Shown piece by piece: positions 37,344-46,281 of a stretch of 64,000 nucleotides of DNA. The notes under the pieces are model-generated. The model was not told where the DNA came from. It saw nothing but the letters and a program-made list of their open reading frames with translations, and did not search any database. The translations under genes were made by a program, and so were the position numbers. Each line of letters begins with the position of its first letter. The stretch's first letter is position 1. The stretch covers positions 1-64,000 of the forward strand of contig PANC01000021.1 in assembly GCA_002708315.1 (NCBI GenBank). Reading direction: 5' to 3'. The DNA comes from Lentimicrobiaceae bacterium. Lineage in GTDB: Bacteria; Bacteroidota; Bacteroidia; Bacteroidales; F082.

Positions 37344-38474
37344 ATGAAATACAATATGGTTGACCTCGTTGGCCAATACAAAAGAATAAAACCTGAAGTA
37401 GATGAAGCGGTTTTAAAGATAATGTCAGAAGCTAGCTTCATAAATGGACCTTCCGTAAGAAGTTTGCAAGCTAATCTTGAGACCTACCTGGGTGTAAAGC
37501 ATGTAATTCCTTGCGCTAATGGAACAGATGCATTACAAGTGGCGCTCATGGCACTTAATTTAAAGCCTGGCGATGAAGTTATTACTACATCCTTTACTTT
37601 TATAGCTACCGCAGAGGTCATAGCACTATTAAATCTAACGCCCGTTTTAGTTGATGTTGAAGCAGACACTTTTAATATAAACCCCAAGGCCTTGGAGGCG
37701 GCAATAACTGAAAAAACAAAGGCTATTATTCCAGTGCATCTTTTTGGCCAATGCTCTGACATGCATGCTATTAATGAAATAGCCAATAAAAATAACCTGT
37801 ATGTTATTGAAGATACTGCTCAGGCAATAGGTGCTGACTTTAAATGTCCAAAAAGTGGTGAAATAAAAAAAGCGGGAACCATAGGTCACATAGGATGCAC
37901 TTCATTTTTTCCATCAAAAAACCTAGGAGCTTATGGAGATGGTGGAGCAATTTTCACAGATGATGATGAATTAGCAGAGAAGATGCGCGTGGTTGTAAAT
38001 CATGGAATGAAAATTAGATATTATCATGATGAAGTTGGAATAAATTCACGATTGGATAGCATTCAGGCTGCAATTCTTGATATAAAATTAAGATATCTTG
38101 ATGAATACGGAAAAGCTAGGCAAGAGGCTGCTAACTTTTATAATAGGGCGTTTTCAAATTGTACAAAAATTACGACTCCAAAAATAAGTGATTTCACAAC
38201 TCACGTCTTTCATCAATACACTCTGGTTTTGAAAGATATAGACAGAGAAAGTCTTATGAAACACTTGTCAGAGAGAGGAATAGCATCAGCTATATACTAT
38301 CCGGTACCATTACATCTTCAAAAAGCTTATTTGGATCCACGATATAAGGTAGGTGACTTCCCTGTAACTGAGATGCTATCTAAATCCGTAATGTCATTAC
38401 CAATTCATACAGAACTTACTCCTGAAATCCAACAAGAAATTACCGAAGCCGTTTTGGAGTTTGTTGAAAAATAA
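37344..38474 (+). CDS. DegT/DnrJ/EryC1 nucleotide-sugar aminotransferase
   Basis: 376 residues. A PLP-dependent enzyme that aminates a keto nucleotide sugar. The Schiff-base lysine is K192 in FFPSKNLGAYGDGGA; other family blocks are PCANGTDALQVAL, TSFTFIATAEVIAL, PVHLFGQ and VIEDTAQAIGAD. The C-terminal YPVPLHLQKAY is common to the WbpE/FdtB branch. The downstream hexapeptide acyltransferase would acylate the new amino group, so the pair probably makes an N-acylated amino sugar for surface polysaccharide. A terminator after the gene separates the two transcripts at least partly. Confidence 0.94.
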   Translation: MKYNMVDLVGQYKRIKPEVDEAVLKIMSEASFINGPSVRSLQANLETYLGVKHVIPCANGTDALQVALMALNLKPGDEVITTSFTFIATAEVIALLNLTPVLVDVEADTFNINPKALEAAITEKTKAIIPVHLFGQCSDMHAINEIANKNNLYVIEDTAQAIGADFKCPKSGEIKKAGTIGHIGCTSFFPSKNLGAYGDGGAIFTDDDELAEKMRVVVNHGMKIRYYHDEVGINSRLDSIQAAILDIKLRYLDEYGKARQEAANFYNRAFSNCTKITTPKISDFTTHVFHQYTLVLKDIDRESLMKHLSERGIASAIYYPVPLHLQKAYLDPRYKVGDFPVTEMLSKSVMSLPIHTELTPEIQQEITEAVLEFVEK

Positions 38475-38494
38475 TTATCCCTAAATATTTAACT

Positions 38495-38540
38495 ATGCCG
38501 GATATTTTATGCATTTTTGCTAATTATCCGGCATTTTATT
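38495..38540 (+). terminator. Intrinsic terminator after the sugar aminotransferase gene
   Basis: Perfect 10-bp stem ATGCCGGATA / TATCCGGCAT with a 20-base loop, followed by TTTATT. It ends 24 bp before the acyltransferase ATG, so it could also act as an attenuator. Confidence 0.7.
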
Positions 38541-38564
38541 GTGCCTCCCACTAATTTATCGAAC

Positions 38565-39140
38565 ATGGAAAGCACCTTTTTTGCGCATGAATCAGCAATA
38601 ATTGACGAAGGCTGTCACATTGGAAATGGCACTAAAATATGGCACTTTTCGCATATTATGTCAAACTGCAAGCTTGGTAATAACTGTAATATAGGACAGA
38701 ATGTTGTTGTATCCCCTGAGGTTATATTGGGTAACAATGTAAAGGTTCAGAACAATGTGTCAATATATACTGGGGTTATATGCGAGGATGATGTATTTCT
38801 TGGGCCCTCAATGGTTTTCACGAATATAATAAACCCTAGAAGCAATGTAATTAGGAGAGGTCAATACACAACAACTTTAGTAAAGAAGGGAGCAAGTATT
38901 GGTGCCAACGCAACAATAGTATGTGGCCATGATATTGGCGAATACGCATTTATTGGCGCTGGAGCAGTTGTTACGAAAGAAATTCCAGCATATGCATTAG
39001 TTGTTGGAAACCCTGCAAAACACATAGGATGGATGAGTGAATATGGGCACAGACTAGAGTTTGATAATAAAGGGTTCGCCATCTGTCAAGAAAGTAAAGA
39101 AAAATATTCACTAGTGAACAACGAAGTTCGTAAAGTTTAA
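38565..39140 (+). CDS. WbpD-like hexapeptide-repeat N-acyltransferase
   Basis: 191 residues from the ATG at 38565. An in-frame TTG start 48 bp upstream is rejected because it would begin inside the terminator hairpin. Left-handed beta-helix repeats fill most of the chain ([61 protein letters not shown], the last quoted here only as key blocks [10 protein letters not shown] and [11 protein letters not shown]). The W-H-F-S-H motif holds the His typical of WbpD-type UDP-amino-sugar acetyltransferases. Acts after the aminotransferase encoded upstream. Confidence 0.92.
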   Translation: MESTFFAHESAIIDEGCHIGNGTKIWHFSHIMSNCKLGNNCNIGQNVVVSPEVILGNNVKVQNNVSIYTGVICEDDVFLGPSMVFTNIINPRSNVIRRGQYTTTLVKKGASIGANATIVCGHDIGEYAFIGAGAVVTKEIPAYALVVGNPAKHIGWMSEYGHRLEFDNKGFAICQESKEKYSLVNNEVRKV

Positions 39141-39178
39141 TAATACTTTTTGTTAATCCTTATTTTTTGAATACACCA

Positions 39179-40198
39179 ATGAAAATACTTGTAACCGGAG
39201 GAACTGGATATATCGGATCTCATACAGTAGTTGAACTACAAGCCAAAGGATTTGAGGTAATAATAATAGATAATCTAAGTAATTCCAGCTCTGATATCAT
39301 TGAGAAGATAGCAACTATTTCTGGTATTATTCCCAAACTCGAAGTTTTTGACTTAACAAGCAAAGAGTTAGTGGCAGACTTCTTTAGTCGCAACAAAGAT
39401 ATTGTTGGTATTATACATTTCGCTGCATACAAAGCAGTTGGGGAGTCGGTTAATAAACCACTGCTTTATTATAGAAATAATATAGAATCCCTAATAAATG
39501 TGTTGGAAGGAATGCAAACAAATGGTATTGAAAATATAGTGTTCTCATCATCATGTACTGTTTATGGGCAACCTGATGTGCTTCCTGTGAATGAAGAGGC
39601 CCCCATTAAAATTGCTGAATCGCCATATGGTAATACAAAACAAATATCAGAGGAAATAATAGATGATACTGTTAAATCGAGTGATCTTAAAGCAATTGCA
39701 CTTAGATATTTCAATCCTATAGGAGCCCATGAATCTGCTCTCATAGGCGAATTACCGTTAGGAGTTCCAAATAACCTAATGCCTTTCATAACTCAAACAG
39801 CAATTGGCATTAGAAAATGTCTAAGTGTTTTCGGTGATGATTACCCAACCCTTGATGGAACTGCAATTAGAGACTACATACATGTCGTTGATCTTGCCAA
39901 GGCTCATGTAATAGCGATTGACAGAATGATAAATAAAAACATGAAATCTAACTTGGAAATATTTAATTTGGGCACCGGAAACGGCTATTCTGTGCTTGAA
40001 GTTATAAATTCCTTTGAAAAAGTATCAGAATTAAAATTAAACTATCAAATAGTTGGCAGAAGAGAAGGAGATATAATTCAAGTTTGGGCTGATCCAACAT
40101 ATTCTAATGATGAACTAGGATGGAAAGCAGAGATGGGAATTGATGAAATGACAAATTCTGCGTGGAATTGGGAGAAGTTTCTATCAAAAAATAAGTAA
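39179..40198 (+). CDS. galE: UDP-glucose 4-epimerase
   Basis: 339 residues from the ATG at 39179; a TTG 12 bp upstream is ignored because MKILVTGGTGYIGSH is the standard start. NAD-binding GGTGYIGS at about 7-14; the catalytic Ser/Tyr/Lys set is in SSSCTVYG and SPYGNTKQ. GAHESALIGELPLGVPNNLM is a GalE hallmark. It interconverts UDP-Glc and UDP-Gal (or the GlcNAc pair). It is followed 9 bp later by rfbB in the same direction. Confidence 0.95.
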   Translation: MKILVTGGTGYIGSHTVVELQAKGFEVIIIDNLSNSSSDIIEKIATISGIIPKLEVFDLTSKELVADFFSRNKDIVGIIHFAAYKAVGESVNKPLLYYRNNIESLINVLEGMQTNGIENIVFSSSCTVYGQPDVLPVNEEAPIKIAESPYGNTKQISEEIIDDTVKSSDLKAIALRYFNPIGAHESALIGELPLGVPNNLMPFITQTAIGIRKCLSVFGDDYPTLDGTAIRDYIHVVDLAKAHVIAIDRMINKNMKSNLEIFNLGTGNGYSVLEVINSFEKVSELKLNYQIVGRREGDIIQVWADPTYSNDELGWKAEMGIDEMTNSAWNWEKFLSKNK

Positions 40199-40207
40199 TT
40201 TAACTCC

Positions 40208-41266
40208 ATGGATAAGAAAAGAATACTCATAACAGGAGCTGCTGGCTTTATAGGCTCACACGTTGCAAGGTTATTTATAAATAAATATCCCGAGTATGAA
40301 ATTTATAATCTGGATAAACTTACTTATGCAGGGAACCTTGAAAACCTTAAGGATATTGATAAAAATTCCAATTACAAATTTATTCTTGGAGATATAGTAG
40401 ATTCAGAACTTGTAAACAATCTTTTCGAAGAATATAAGTTTGATGGAGTTATACACCTAGCAGCCGAATCTCATGTTGATAGGTCCATTGAAAATCCAAT
40501 GGACTTCATAATGACAAATATTGTTGGAACGGTTAACCTACTAAATGCTGCAAGAGAAATATGGAAGGGTAGTCACGAGAATAAAAGATTTTATCATGTC
40601 AGTACAGATGAAGTTTACGGATCTTTAGATTTGGAAGGGTTTTTTTATGAGGATACTCCCTACAACCCGCATAGCCCTTATTCAGCTTCTAAGGCAAGCT
40701 CGGATCATTTAGTAAGAGCATATCATGATACATATGGTATGCCGGTAATTATCTCAAACTGTTCAAATAACTATGGGCCAAATCAATTTCCTGAAAAGCT
40801 CATTCCGCTCTTTATAAATAATATTAGGAATAATAAGCCTCTTCCTGTTTATGGCAAGGGTGAGAATATTCGTGATTGGTTATTTGTAAAAGATCATGCA
40901 GCAGCAATAGATGTAATTTATCATGGAGGAAAAATCGGAGATACATATAATATTGGCGGGCATAATGAATGGACTAATATTGACTTGATAAAAGTAATTT
41001 GCAAAGTAATGGATAAGAAGCTTGGACGTGCAAATGGATCATCCGAAGAACTAATAACTTTCGTTACAGACCGAGCAGGTCATGATTTACGCTATGCAAT
41101 TGACTCTCAAAAACTTCAGAATGAACTTGGTTGGAAGCCTTCACTACAATTTGAAGAAGGAATTATACTAACAGTTGATTGGTATATAAATAATCAAAAG
41201 TGGCTAGATAATGTCACATCGGGCAACTACCAGAAATATTACAATAAAATGTATGAAAACAGATAA
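40208..41266 (+). CDS. rfbB: dTDP-glucose 4,6-dehydratase
   Basis: 352 residues. NAD-binding ITGAAGFIGSHVAR at the N-terminus; HVSTDEVYGSL holds the catalytic Asp-Glu after Thr, and SPYSASKASSDHLV holds Tyr-x3-Lys. SNCSNNYGPNQFPEKLIPL and GDTYNIGGHNEW are diagnostic. Makes dTDP-4-keto-6-deoxyglucose, the common precursor of rhamnose and many deoxy-amino sugars. rfbA, rfbC and rfbD are not in the window, so they must lie elsewhere if rhamnose is made; alternatively its product feeds the aminotransferase encoded at 37344. Confidence 0.95.
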   Translation: MDKKRILITGAAGFIGSHVARLFINKYPEYEIYNLDKLTYAGNLENLKDIDKNSNYKFILGDIVDSELVNNLFEEYKFDGVIHLAAESHVDRSIENPMDFIMTNIVGTVNLLNAAREIWKGSHENKRFYHVSTDEVYGSLDLEGFFYEDTPYNPHSPYSASKASSDHLVRAYHDTYGMPVIISNCSNNYGPNQFPEKLIPLFINNIRNNKPLPVYGKGENIRDWLFVKDHAAAIDVIYHGGKIGDTYNIGGHNEWTNIDLIKVICKVMDKKLGRANGSSEELITFVTDRAGHDLRYAIDSQKLQNELGWKPSLQFEEGIILTVDWYINNQKWLDNVTSGNYQKYYNKMYENR

Positions 41267-41274
41267 GTAATTAT

Positions 41275-43338
41275 CTAATTGTTAGTATTTGTATCCTGAT
41301 AAATTGCCACACCTTCTTTTGCTAGTTTATTTATGGTTGGATTTAGCAAAAATGAACTAATATGCCACTGAAAGCCAAACTGTTTGCTAATTTCAGCTTC
41401 CAAAGTAACTGCAGCGAGAGAATCAATTCCATAGGATATAATGTTTTTATCACAATCAATATCTTTTATATTATAGTTATGATTTCTAGCTATCCAGTTT
41501 ATTACCCATTCTCTGATGCCTTCTTCAGTGGGTTCCCGATTAACAAATTTATCTTCCTCCTTATGTTCTGATAAATTAATATTATCCCACTCTGCTAATT
41601 TATTCAAATTATCGTGCAGATAGTCATATTTTGCTTGTCTGTGTTGTATTTTTCCACTGGAGGTTATGGGTATACTTCCTGGTCTTATCAAAATTACTGC
41701 ATGAACATCTATTTCATGGTTTTCAGCAACAACCTCTCTCACTCTATCAATTATATCTGAATAATTAGCATCTCGCATTGAAGTCCTTTCAATTTCTTGA
41801 ACAATTACTAATTTTTCGGACTCATTAATAGAAACAGGAAATGCAGCACCCCCATTTTGTCTCAACTCTGAAATATTGTTTTGAATACTATATTCAATAT
41901 CACTTGGATAATGATTCATACCTCTTATGATGATAATATCCTTTAATCTGCCAGTAACAAAAAGTTCATTACCATTAAAAAATCCCATGTCCCCAGTTCT
42001 AAGGAAAGGACCATCTTTGCCGTCGCCGATATAAGCGCCAAATATACTTTCTGTGTCTTCTGTATTTCTCCAATAACCTTGAGCTACAGTTTGCCCTTGA
42101 ATCCAGATTTCTCCTACCCTATCCTTCTCACATTTCGTTTTGGAAACTGGATCAACTATTTCTATTCTCATATCCATCCAAATATGACCACATCCTACAA
42201 TACTTGTTGCCTTTTTCGTTCCCTTTCCAGAAACTACAATAACCTTTTTTGATAATGAAGAAGTATCAACATATAGATAATTTGGATTATCCATACTATT
42301 ACCTCCTGTAACTATTAATGTTGTTTCTGCCATTCCATAGCACGGATAGAGTTGATTCTCGCTTACATTTGATTTTCTAAAAGCCTCGCTAAAATTCTTA
42401 AAAGTAGTTTCTCTAATGGGCTCTGCTCCGCAGAAGAAAACCTTCATTGAACTCAAATCCAAAAATTCACGATCTTCTTCTTTTGTTTTATCAATACAGT
42501 AATCAAATGCAAAATTTGGACCTCCTGCAATCGTACCTCTATATTTATGGATTGCATTTAACCAGTTTAATGGATTTCTCAGAAATGCCATTGGAGGCAT
42601 GTTAACATTCATACAACAAGCATATGGTGCCTGTAATATACCACCAATTAGTCCCATATCATGAAATAATGGTAGCCAGTGAACTCCAACTGTTTCCTTA
42701 TCAATGCTGAATGATTGACGAATATATTCTGAATTATAAAGCAGATTTAATTGACTTATCATTACTCCTTTTGGCTGACCTGTTGAGCCAGATGTGTATT
42801 GGATTAAAGCTAAATCTTCGGAATTTAATTCTACATTTTGAAAGTATTTATGGTCTGAAGCATCTATATCCTCATAAATTATCCATTGCAGATTGTTAAA
42901 AATCTCATCATCGCCAAAATTTCGTTGAATATCATCGTAAACTTGTTTAGAGACCAAACAAATTTGCGTGCGAGAATCTTTCAATATTCTATAAATTCTG
43001 TCAAAGCCCCTATTTCTCCTGGGTGGATATGCTGGCACAGCAATAAATCCAGAATAAAAGCAAGCATATAATGAAGCTACATATTCTAGCGAAGGCTGAA
43101 ATAACAAAAGCACTGAGTCACCTTTATTGCCAGCACGTTGTAAAGAAGCAGCAAGTGCCTGAGCCCTAGTTTGTAGTTGCAAGAAAGTAAATGACCCATT
43201 CTCATTGATACCATCTTCTAAAAAACGAAAAACAACATGGTTTGGAAAGGACTTTGTTCTGTTCTTTATTACTTCGGTATATGTGGTGCAGTTCCTTACA
43301 TCCGGATCATCATAATCCTTAAGAAATGAAAATGACAT
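41275..43338 (-). CDS. Fatty-acyl-AMP ligase fused to an acyl carrier domain
   Basis: 687 residues from the ATG at 43338 (MSFSFLKDY); a TTG 39 bp upstream would precede the promoter box and is rejected. The adenylation domain carries LIQYTSGSTGQPKGVMISQ, WLPLFHDMGLIGGI (the FAAL-type A4/A5 block), YPCYGMAETTLIVTGG, LRTGDMGF and RLKDIIIIRGMNHYPSDIE. The last ~85 residues form a carrier domain with the phosphopantetheine Ser640 in YGIDSLAAV. FAALs activate fatty acids as AMP esters and pass them to a carrier protein, here in cis. It is divergent from the hydrolase-TMTC-KAS III genes, suggesting one acyl-handling pathway. Confidence 0.93.
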   Translation of the reverse strand: MSFSFLKDYDDPDVRNCTTYTEVIKNRTKSFPNHVVFRFLEDGINENGSFTFLQLQTRAQALAASLQRAGNKGDSVLLLFQPSLEYVASLYACFYSGFIAVPAYPPRRNRGFDRIYRILKDSRTQICLVSKQVYDDIQRNFGDDEIFNNLQWIIYEDIDASDHKYFQNVELNSEDLALIQYTSGSTGQPKGVMISQLNLLYNSEYIRQSFSIDKETVGVHWLPLFHDMGLIGGILQAPYACCMNVNMPPMAFLRNPLNWLNAIHKYRGTIAGGPNFAFDYCIDKTKEEDREFLDLSSMKVFFCGAEPIRETTFKNFSEAFRKSNVSENQLYPCYGMAETTLIVTGGNSMDNPNYLYVDTSSLSKKVIVVSGKGTKKATSIVGCGHIWMDMRIEIVDPVSKTKCEKDRVGEIWIQGQTVAQGYWRNTEDTESIFGAYIGDGKDGPFLRTGDMGFFNGNELFVTGRLKDIIIIRGMNHYPSDIEYSIQNNISELRQNGGAAFPVSINESEKLVIVQEIERTSMRDANYSDIIDRVREVVAENHEIDVHAVILIRPGSIPITSSGKIQHRQAKYDYLHDNLNKLAEWDNINLSEHKEEDKFVNREPTEEGIREWVINWIARNHNYNIKDIDCDKNIISYGIDSLAAVTLEAEISKQFGFQWHISSFLLNPTINKLAKEGVAIYQDTNTNN

Positions 43339-43355
43339 GGTCTTTTGATTTAATA

Positions 43356-43363
43356 CAAAAATA
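43356..43363 (-). promoter_or_regulatory. Putative -7 promoter box of the FAAL-ACP gene
   Basis: On the minus strand this reads TATTTTTG (TAnnTTTG), 17 bp upstream of the ATG at 43338. It lies only 37 bp from the oppositely directed box at 43401, so the two promoters are back to back. Confidence 0.45.
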
Positions 43364-43400
43364 GTTTTTTGATACAATATTTACATCCAATAAATCAGAT

Positions 43401-43408
43401 TATATTTG
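43401..43408 (+). promoter_or_regulatory. Putative -7 promoter box of the hydrolase-TMTC-KAS III operon
   Basis: TATATTTG matches TAnnTTTG. A transcript would start near 43414, leaving the GTG at 43423 as the first usable start for the hydrolase. Confidence 0.45.
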
Positions 43409-43422
43409 TGCAAAACAAAAAT

Positions 43423-44217
43423 GTGACAAAAGTATTATCTTATAAAAATCAAAATATAACCTATGATACTGTAGGACATGGTGATACAATTGTATTTATT
43501 CATGGTTTTTTAGAAGATTCATCCATTTGGAATGATTACTCAGACGCACTAAAGTCAAAATATAATGTAATCAAAATAGATCTCCCCGGTTTTGGAAAAA
43601 GTGATATTATCAGCGATACACATGAGATGAGCCTAATGGCAGATGTTGTTATTAATGTTCTAGAACAAGAATCGATTGATAAATATATTCTTGTAGGACA
43701 CTCAATGGGTGGATATGTTTCTCTATCGGTTATATCCAATAAAACAAATAATTGTAAGGGCCTTATACTTGTTAATTCCCAGGCAGGTCCGGATGATGAT
43801 ACTGCGAAAAAGAACAGAGATAGAGCCATAGATATTGTAAATAAAAATCATTCAACATTTATAAGTGGGTTTGTTGAATCACTTTTTGCAGAAGAAAATA
43901 TATCAAAGTATCAAAAGGAGATAAACGAATTAACAAGATCATCTCTTAAAACCTCTAACAAAGGAATTATTGCAGCATTGAAGGGGATGAAAATACGAGA
44001 TGATTCACTCCCAATTATCAAAGAAACTAATGTGCCCATATTATTTATAATTGGAAAGCAGGATTCAAAAATTCCATTTAAGAAAATTCATGAGCAGTCA
44101 AGGTTACCAAGGTTAAGCGAGTCACTAATAATGCAAAATGTAGGTCATATGTCGTTTATTGAGGCCCGAGACCTATGCTTAGCTACAATTGAGTGTTTCA
44201 CTAAAAAGCACTTATGA
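43423..44217 (+). CDS. Alpha/beta-fold hydrolase
   Basis: 264 residues from a GTG start. This start is chosen because it gives MTKVLSYKNQNITYDTVGHG, the usual beginning of the family, and it lies just after the promoter box; in-frame TTG (43369) and GTG (43408) precede or abut that box. The oxyanion block is VFIHGFLEDSSIWN, the nucleophile elbow GHSMGGY (Ser), and the C-terminal His is in NVGHMSFIE. Asp in IGKQDSKIPF completes the triad. The substrate is unknown; between an acyl-activating enzyme and a KAS III, a thioesterase or esterase role is a fair guess. Spaced 4 bp from the next gene. Confidence 0.88.
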   Translation: MTKVLSYKNQNITYDTVGHGDTIVFIHGFLEDSSIWNDYSDALKSKYNVIKIDLPGFGKSDIISDTHEMSLMADVVINVLEQESIDKYILVGHSMGGYVSLSVISNKTNNCKGLILVNSQAGPDDDTAKKNRDRAIDIVNKNHSTFISGFVESLFAEENISKYQKEINELTRSSLKTSNKGIIAALKGMKIRDDSLPIIKETNVPILFIIGKQDSKIPFKKIHEQSRLPRLSESLIMQNVGHMSFIEARDLCLATIECFTKKHL

Positions 44218-44221
44218 TATT

Positions 44222-46276
44222 ATGAATGCAAATATTTTAGATGATAAAAAACCGGTTACATGGTTTAGTTTAGTATTACTACTTATAACATTTATTTTCT
44301 ACTCCAATGTTATTTATAATCATTTCTCAATGGATGATTATCATGTTAATATTAACAACCCCATTATAGCAAAAGGTATATCTGGTATTCCAGAAATATG
44401 GACATCCCTTTATGCAGAAGAAAGTGGAATGGCATATGGATACAGACCATTGGTGAGAACTAGCTTCGCTCTTGAATATCAATTTACATCTAAGATGGAT
44501 ATAAATCCATACATAAGTCATTTCATAAATTTACTTTTGTATGCTATTTCCATTCTAGTTTTATACAAGCTTTTACGTCGTGTTTTCAATAATTACAACA
44601 TATGGTTTCCGTTTCTGATCACCCTTTTATTTATGGCTCACCCTTCCCATACAGAGGCTGTTGCTAGTTTAAAAAACAGAGATATTATACTAAATTTTCT
44701 ATTCTCAACAATGGCAACATTGCAGTTTATCAAATGGGTAGACTTCAAAAAAACTATCCATATTATTCTTGGATTCCTTTATTTTGGACTAGCTTTACTC
44801 TCAAAAGAAACAGCAATAGCCCAGTTGGCAGTATTCCCATTGGTATTATATTTCTTTACAGACATACGACCAAAAAAACTAATTGGTCTAATTACCATTT
44901 CCCTTATTTTTGTTGCTGGCCTGATTGTTCTTAGAAACCTAATTCTTCCAGAAACATTTAGGCTTCTAAAGTTCTGGGAGAATCCTCTAGTCGTTAATGA
45001 TTTTCCATTGAGACTGAGTACAGGAATGTATATTATTGGTCATTATTTAAAATTATTAGTAATCCCGTTTCCACTACTTTTTTATTATGGTTACAACACC
45101 ATTCCAATTGTTTCATTTGCCGATCCATTGGTTATATTTTCAACTGTTTTAGTAATTACAATGTTAACCTATGCGATTTATAACTTAAAAAGAAAGGATG
45201 TAATATCATTTGTGATCTTATTATTTTTTATGGATATCTCAATGTATACAAACATTGTAGCATTAGTGCCGGGTATTGTTGCTGATAGATTTATATATTT
45301 CGCCACGTTGCCATTTTCCATTTTTATTATTTGGTTACTTTTTAGAATATTTAATGTCAGCCTTATATCAAACGATAAAATGAATGTCAGATTGGTGTGG
45401 GTTATTTTATTAACGGTGATTATATTACTTCCATATGGATATTACGTAAGAGTTAGAAATAGCCAATGGCAAACAGAGATGTCTCTTTACAGCTCTGATA
45501 TCAAGAGGCTCGGTAATTCAGTTAAAGCGAATGCTCTTTATGGGCATGAGCTTATGAAAAAAGTAAATAGGGAACTTGCAAAACCGGTAAACCCATACAA
45601 GTTTATTATGGGCACAATTGCCAAAGCAGAAAAGCATTATAATAAAGTTTTAGAGCTTGACTCTAGTCATTATACCACCTGGAACAATCTCGGTATAATT
45701 TACTCAAGAATTCATGGTAATCAATCTAATTTGAGGGTAAATAGCCATGTTAAGTATGAAAGGTTTGATAAAATTGAAGAGGAAAAAAATAATGCCAATA
45801 AATATTTTAGTAATTCAATAGAATATTTTCATAATGCGTTAAAATACAATCCTGAATATGGAAGTGCATACTTTAACCTAGGTTATGCTTATGAACTACA
45901 AGGAAAATATGACTCATCAGTAATATATTACGGAAAAGCTATTGAAGTTGATGGTGGAGAGCTTGTGAGTATGTCTCGCCTGGCAAATTCATATTTTAGA
46001 ACAGGGCAAGAGGAAGATGCAGTTCTTTTAAATGAAAAAATAATTGTAAAATTTCCACATAGCGATAAACCATTTATAAATTTGGGAAATTACGCTATGA
46101 AGAATGAAGATACTTTAAGGGCTATCAAATTCTATAAAAATGCAGTTAAATTAGGCACAAGGCCTGAGGTAGGCAGGTTATTATCAAATTATTATGAGTC
46201 GACAGGAGATTTAAAGAGTGCCGAATATTATATGAGGAAATCTTATGAAGCTGAAAAACAAAATCTAGATAAATAA
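44222..46276 (+). CDS. TMTC-like membrane glycosyltransferase with TPR domain
   Basis: 684 residues from the ATG at 44222, 4 bp after the hydrolase stop; a TTG inside the hydrolase is rejected. About ten to twelve hydrophobic helices fill residues ~12-410, followed by TPRs (about 440-680: ALKYNPEYGSAYFNLGYAYE, SRLANSYFRTGQEEDAVLLN, SNYYESTGDLKSAEYYM). The first loop carries SMDDYHVNINNP and YGYRPLVRTSF; then AHPSHTEAVASLKNRD and LLSKETAIAQL. This set matches the GT-C fold of TMTC/DUF1736 proteins, which in animals O-mannosylate proteins and in bacteria are uncharacterised. Likely transfers a sugar from a polyprenyl donor on the periplasmic face; the acceptor is unknown. Confidence 0.82.
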   Translation: MNANILDDKKPVTWFSLVLLLITFIFYSNVIYNHFSMDDYHVNINNPIIAKGISGIPEIWTSLYAEESGMAYGYRPLVRTSFALEYQFTSKMDINPYISHFINLLLYAISILVLYKLLRRVFNNYNIWFPFLITLLFMAHPSHTEAVASLKNRDIILNFLFSTMATLQFIKWVDFKKTIHIILGFLYFGLALLSKETAIAQLAVFPLVLYFFTDIRPKKLIGLITISLIFVAGLIVLRNLILPETFRLLKFWENPLVVNDFPLRLSTGMYIIGHYLKLLVIPFPLLFYYGYNTIPIVSFADPLVIFSTVLVITMLTYAIYNLKRKDVISFVILLFFMDISMYTNIVALVPGIVADRFIYFATLPFSIFIIWLLFRIFNVSLISNDKMNVRLVWVILLTVIILLPYGYYVRVRNSQWQTEMSLYSSDIKRLGNSVKANALYGHELMKKVNRELAKPVNPYKFIMGTIAKAEKHYNKVLELDSSHYTTWNNLGIIYSRIHGNQSNLRVNSHVKYERFDKIEEEKNNANKYFSNSIEYFHNALKYNPEYGSAYFNLGYAYELQGKYDSSVIYYGKAIEVDGGELVSMSRLANSYFRTGQEEDAVLLNEKIIVKFPHSDKPFINLGNYAMKNEDTLRAIKFYKNAVKLGTRPEVGRLLSNYYESTGDLKSAEYYMRKSYEAEKQNLDK

Positions 46277-46281
46277 GATAA

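Noticed and set aside
37344..41266. Complete capsule or O-antigen locus
   Set aside because: Only nucleotide-sugar enzymes are present; no flippase, polymerase, chain-length regulator or ordinary cytosolic glycosyltransferase is seen.
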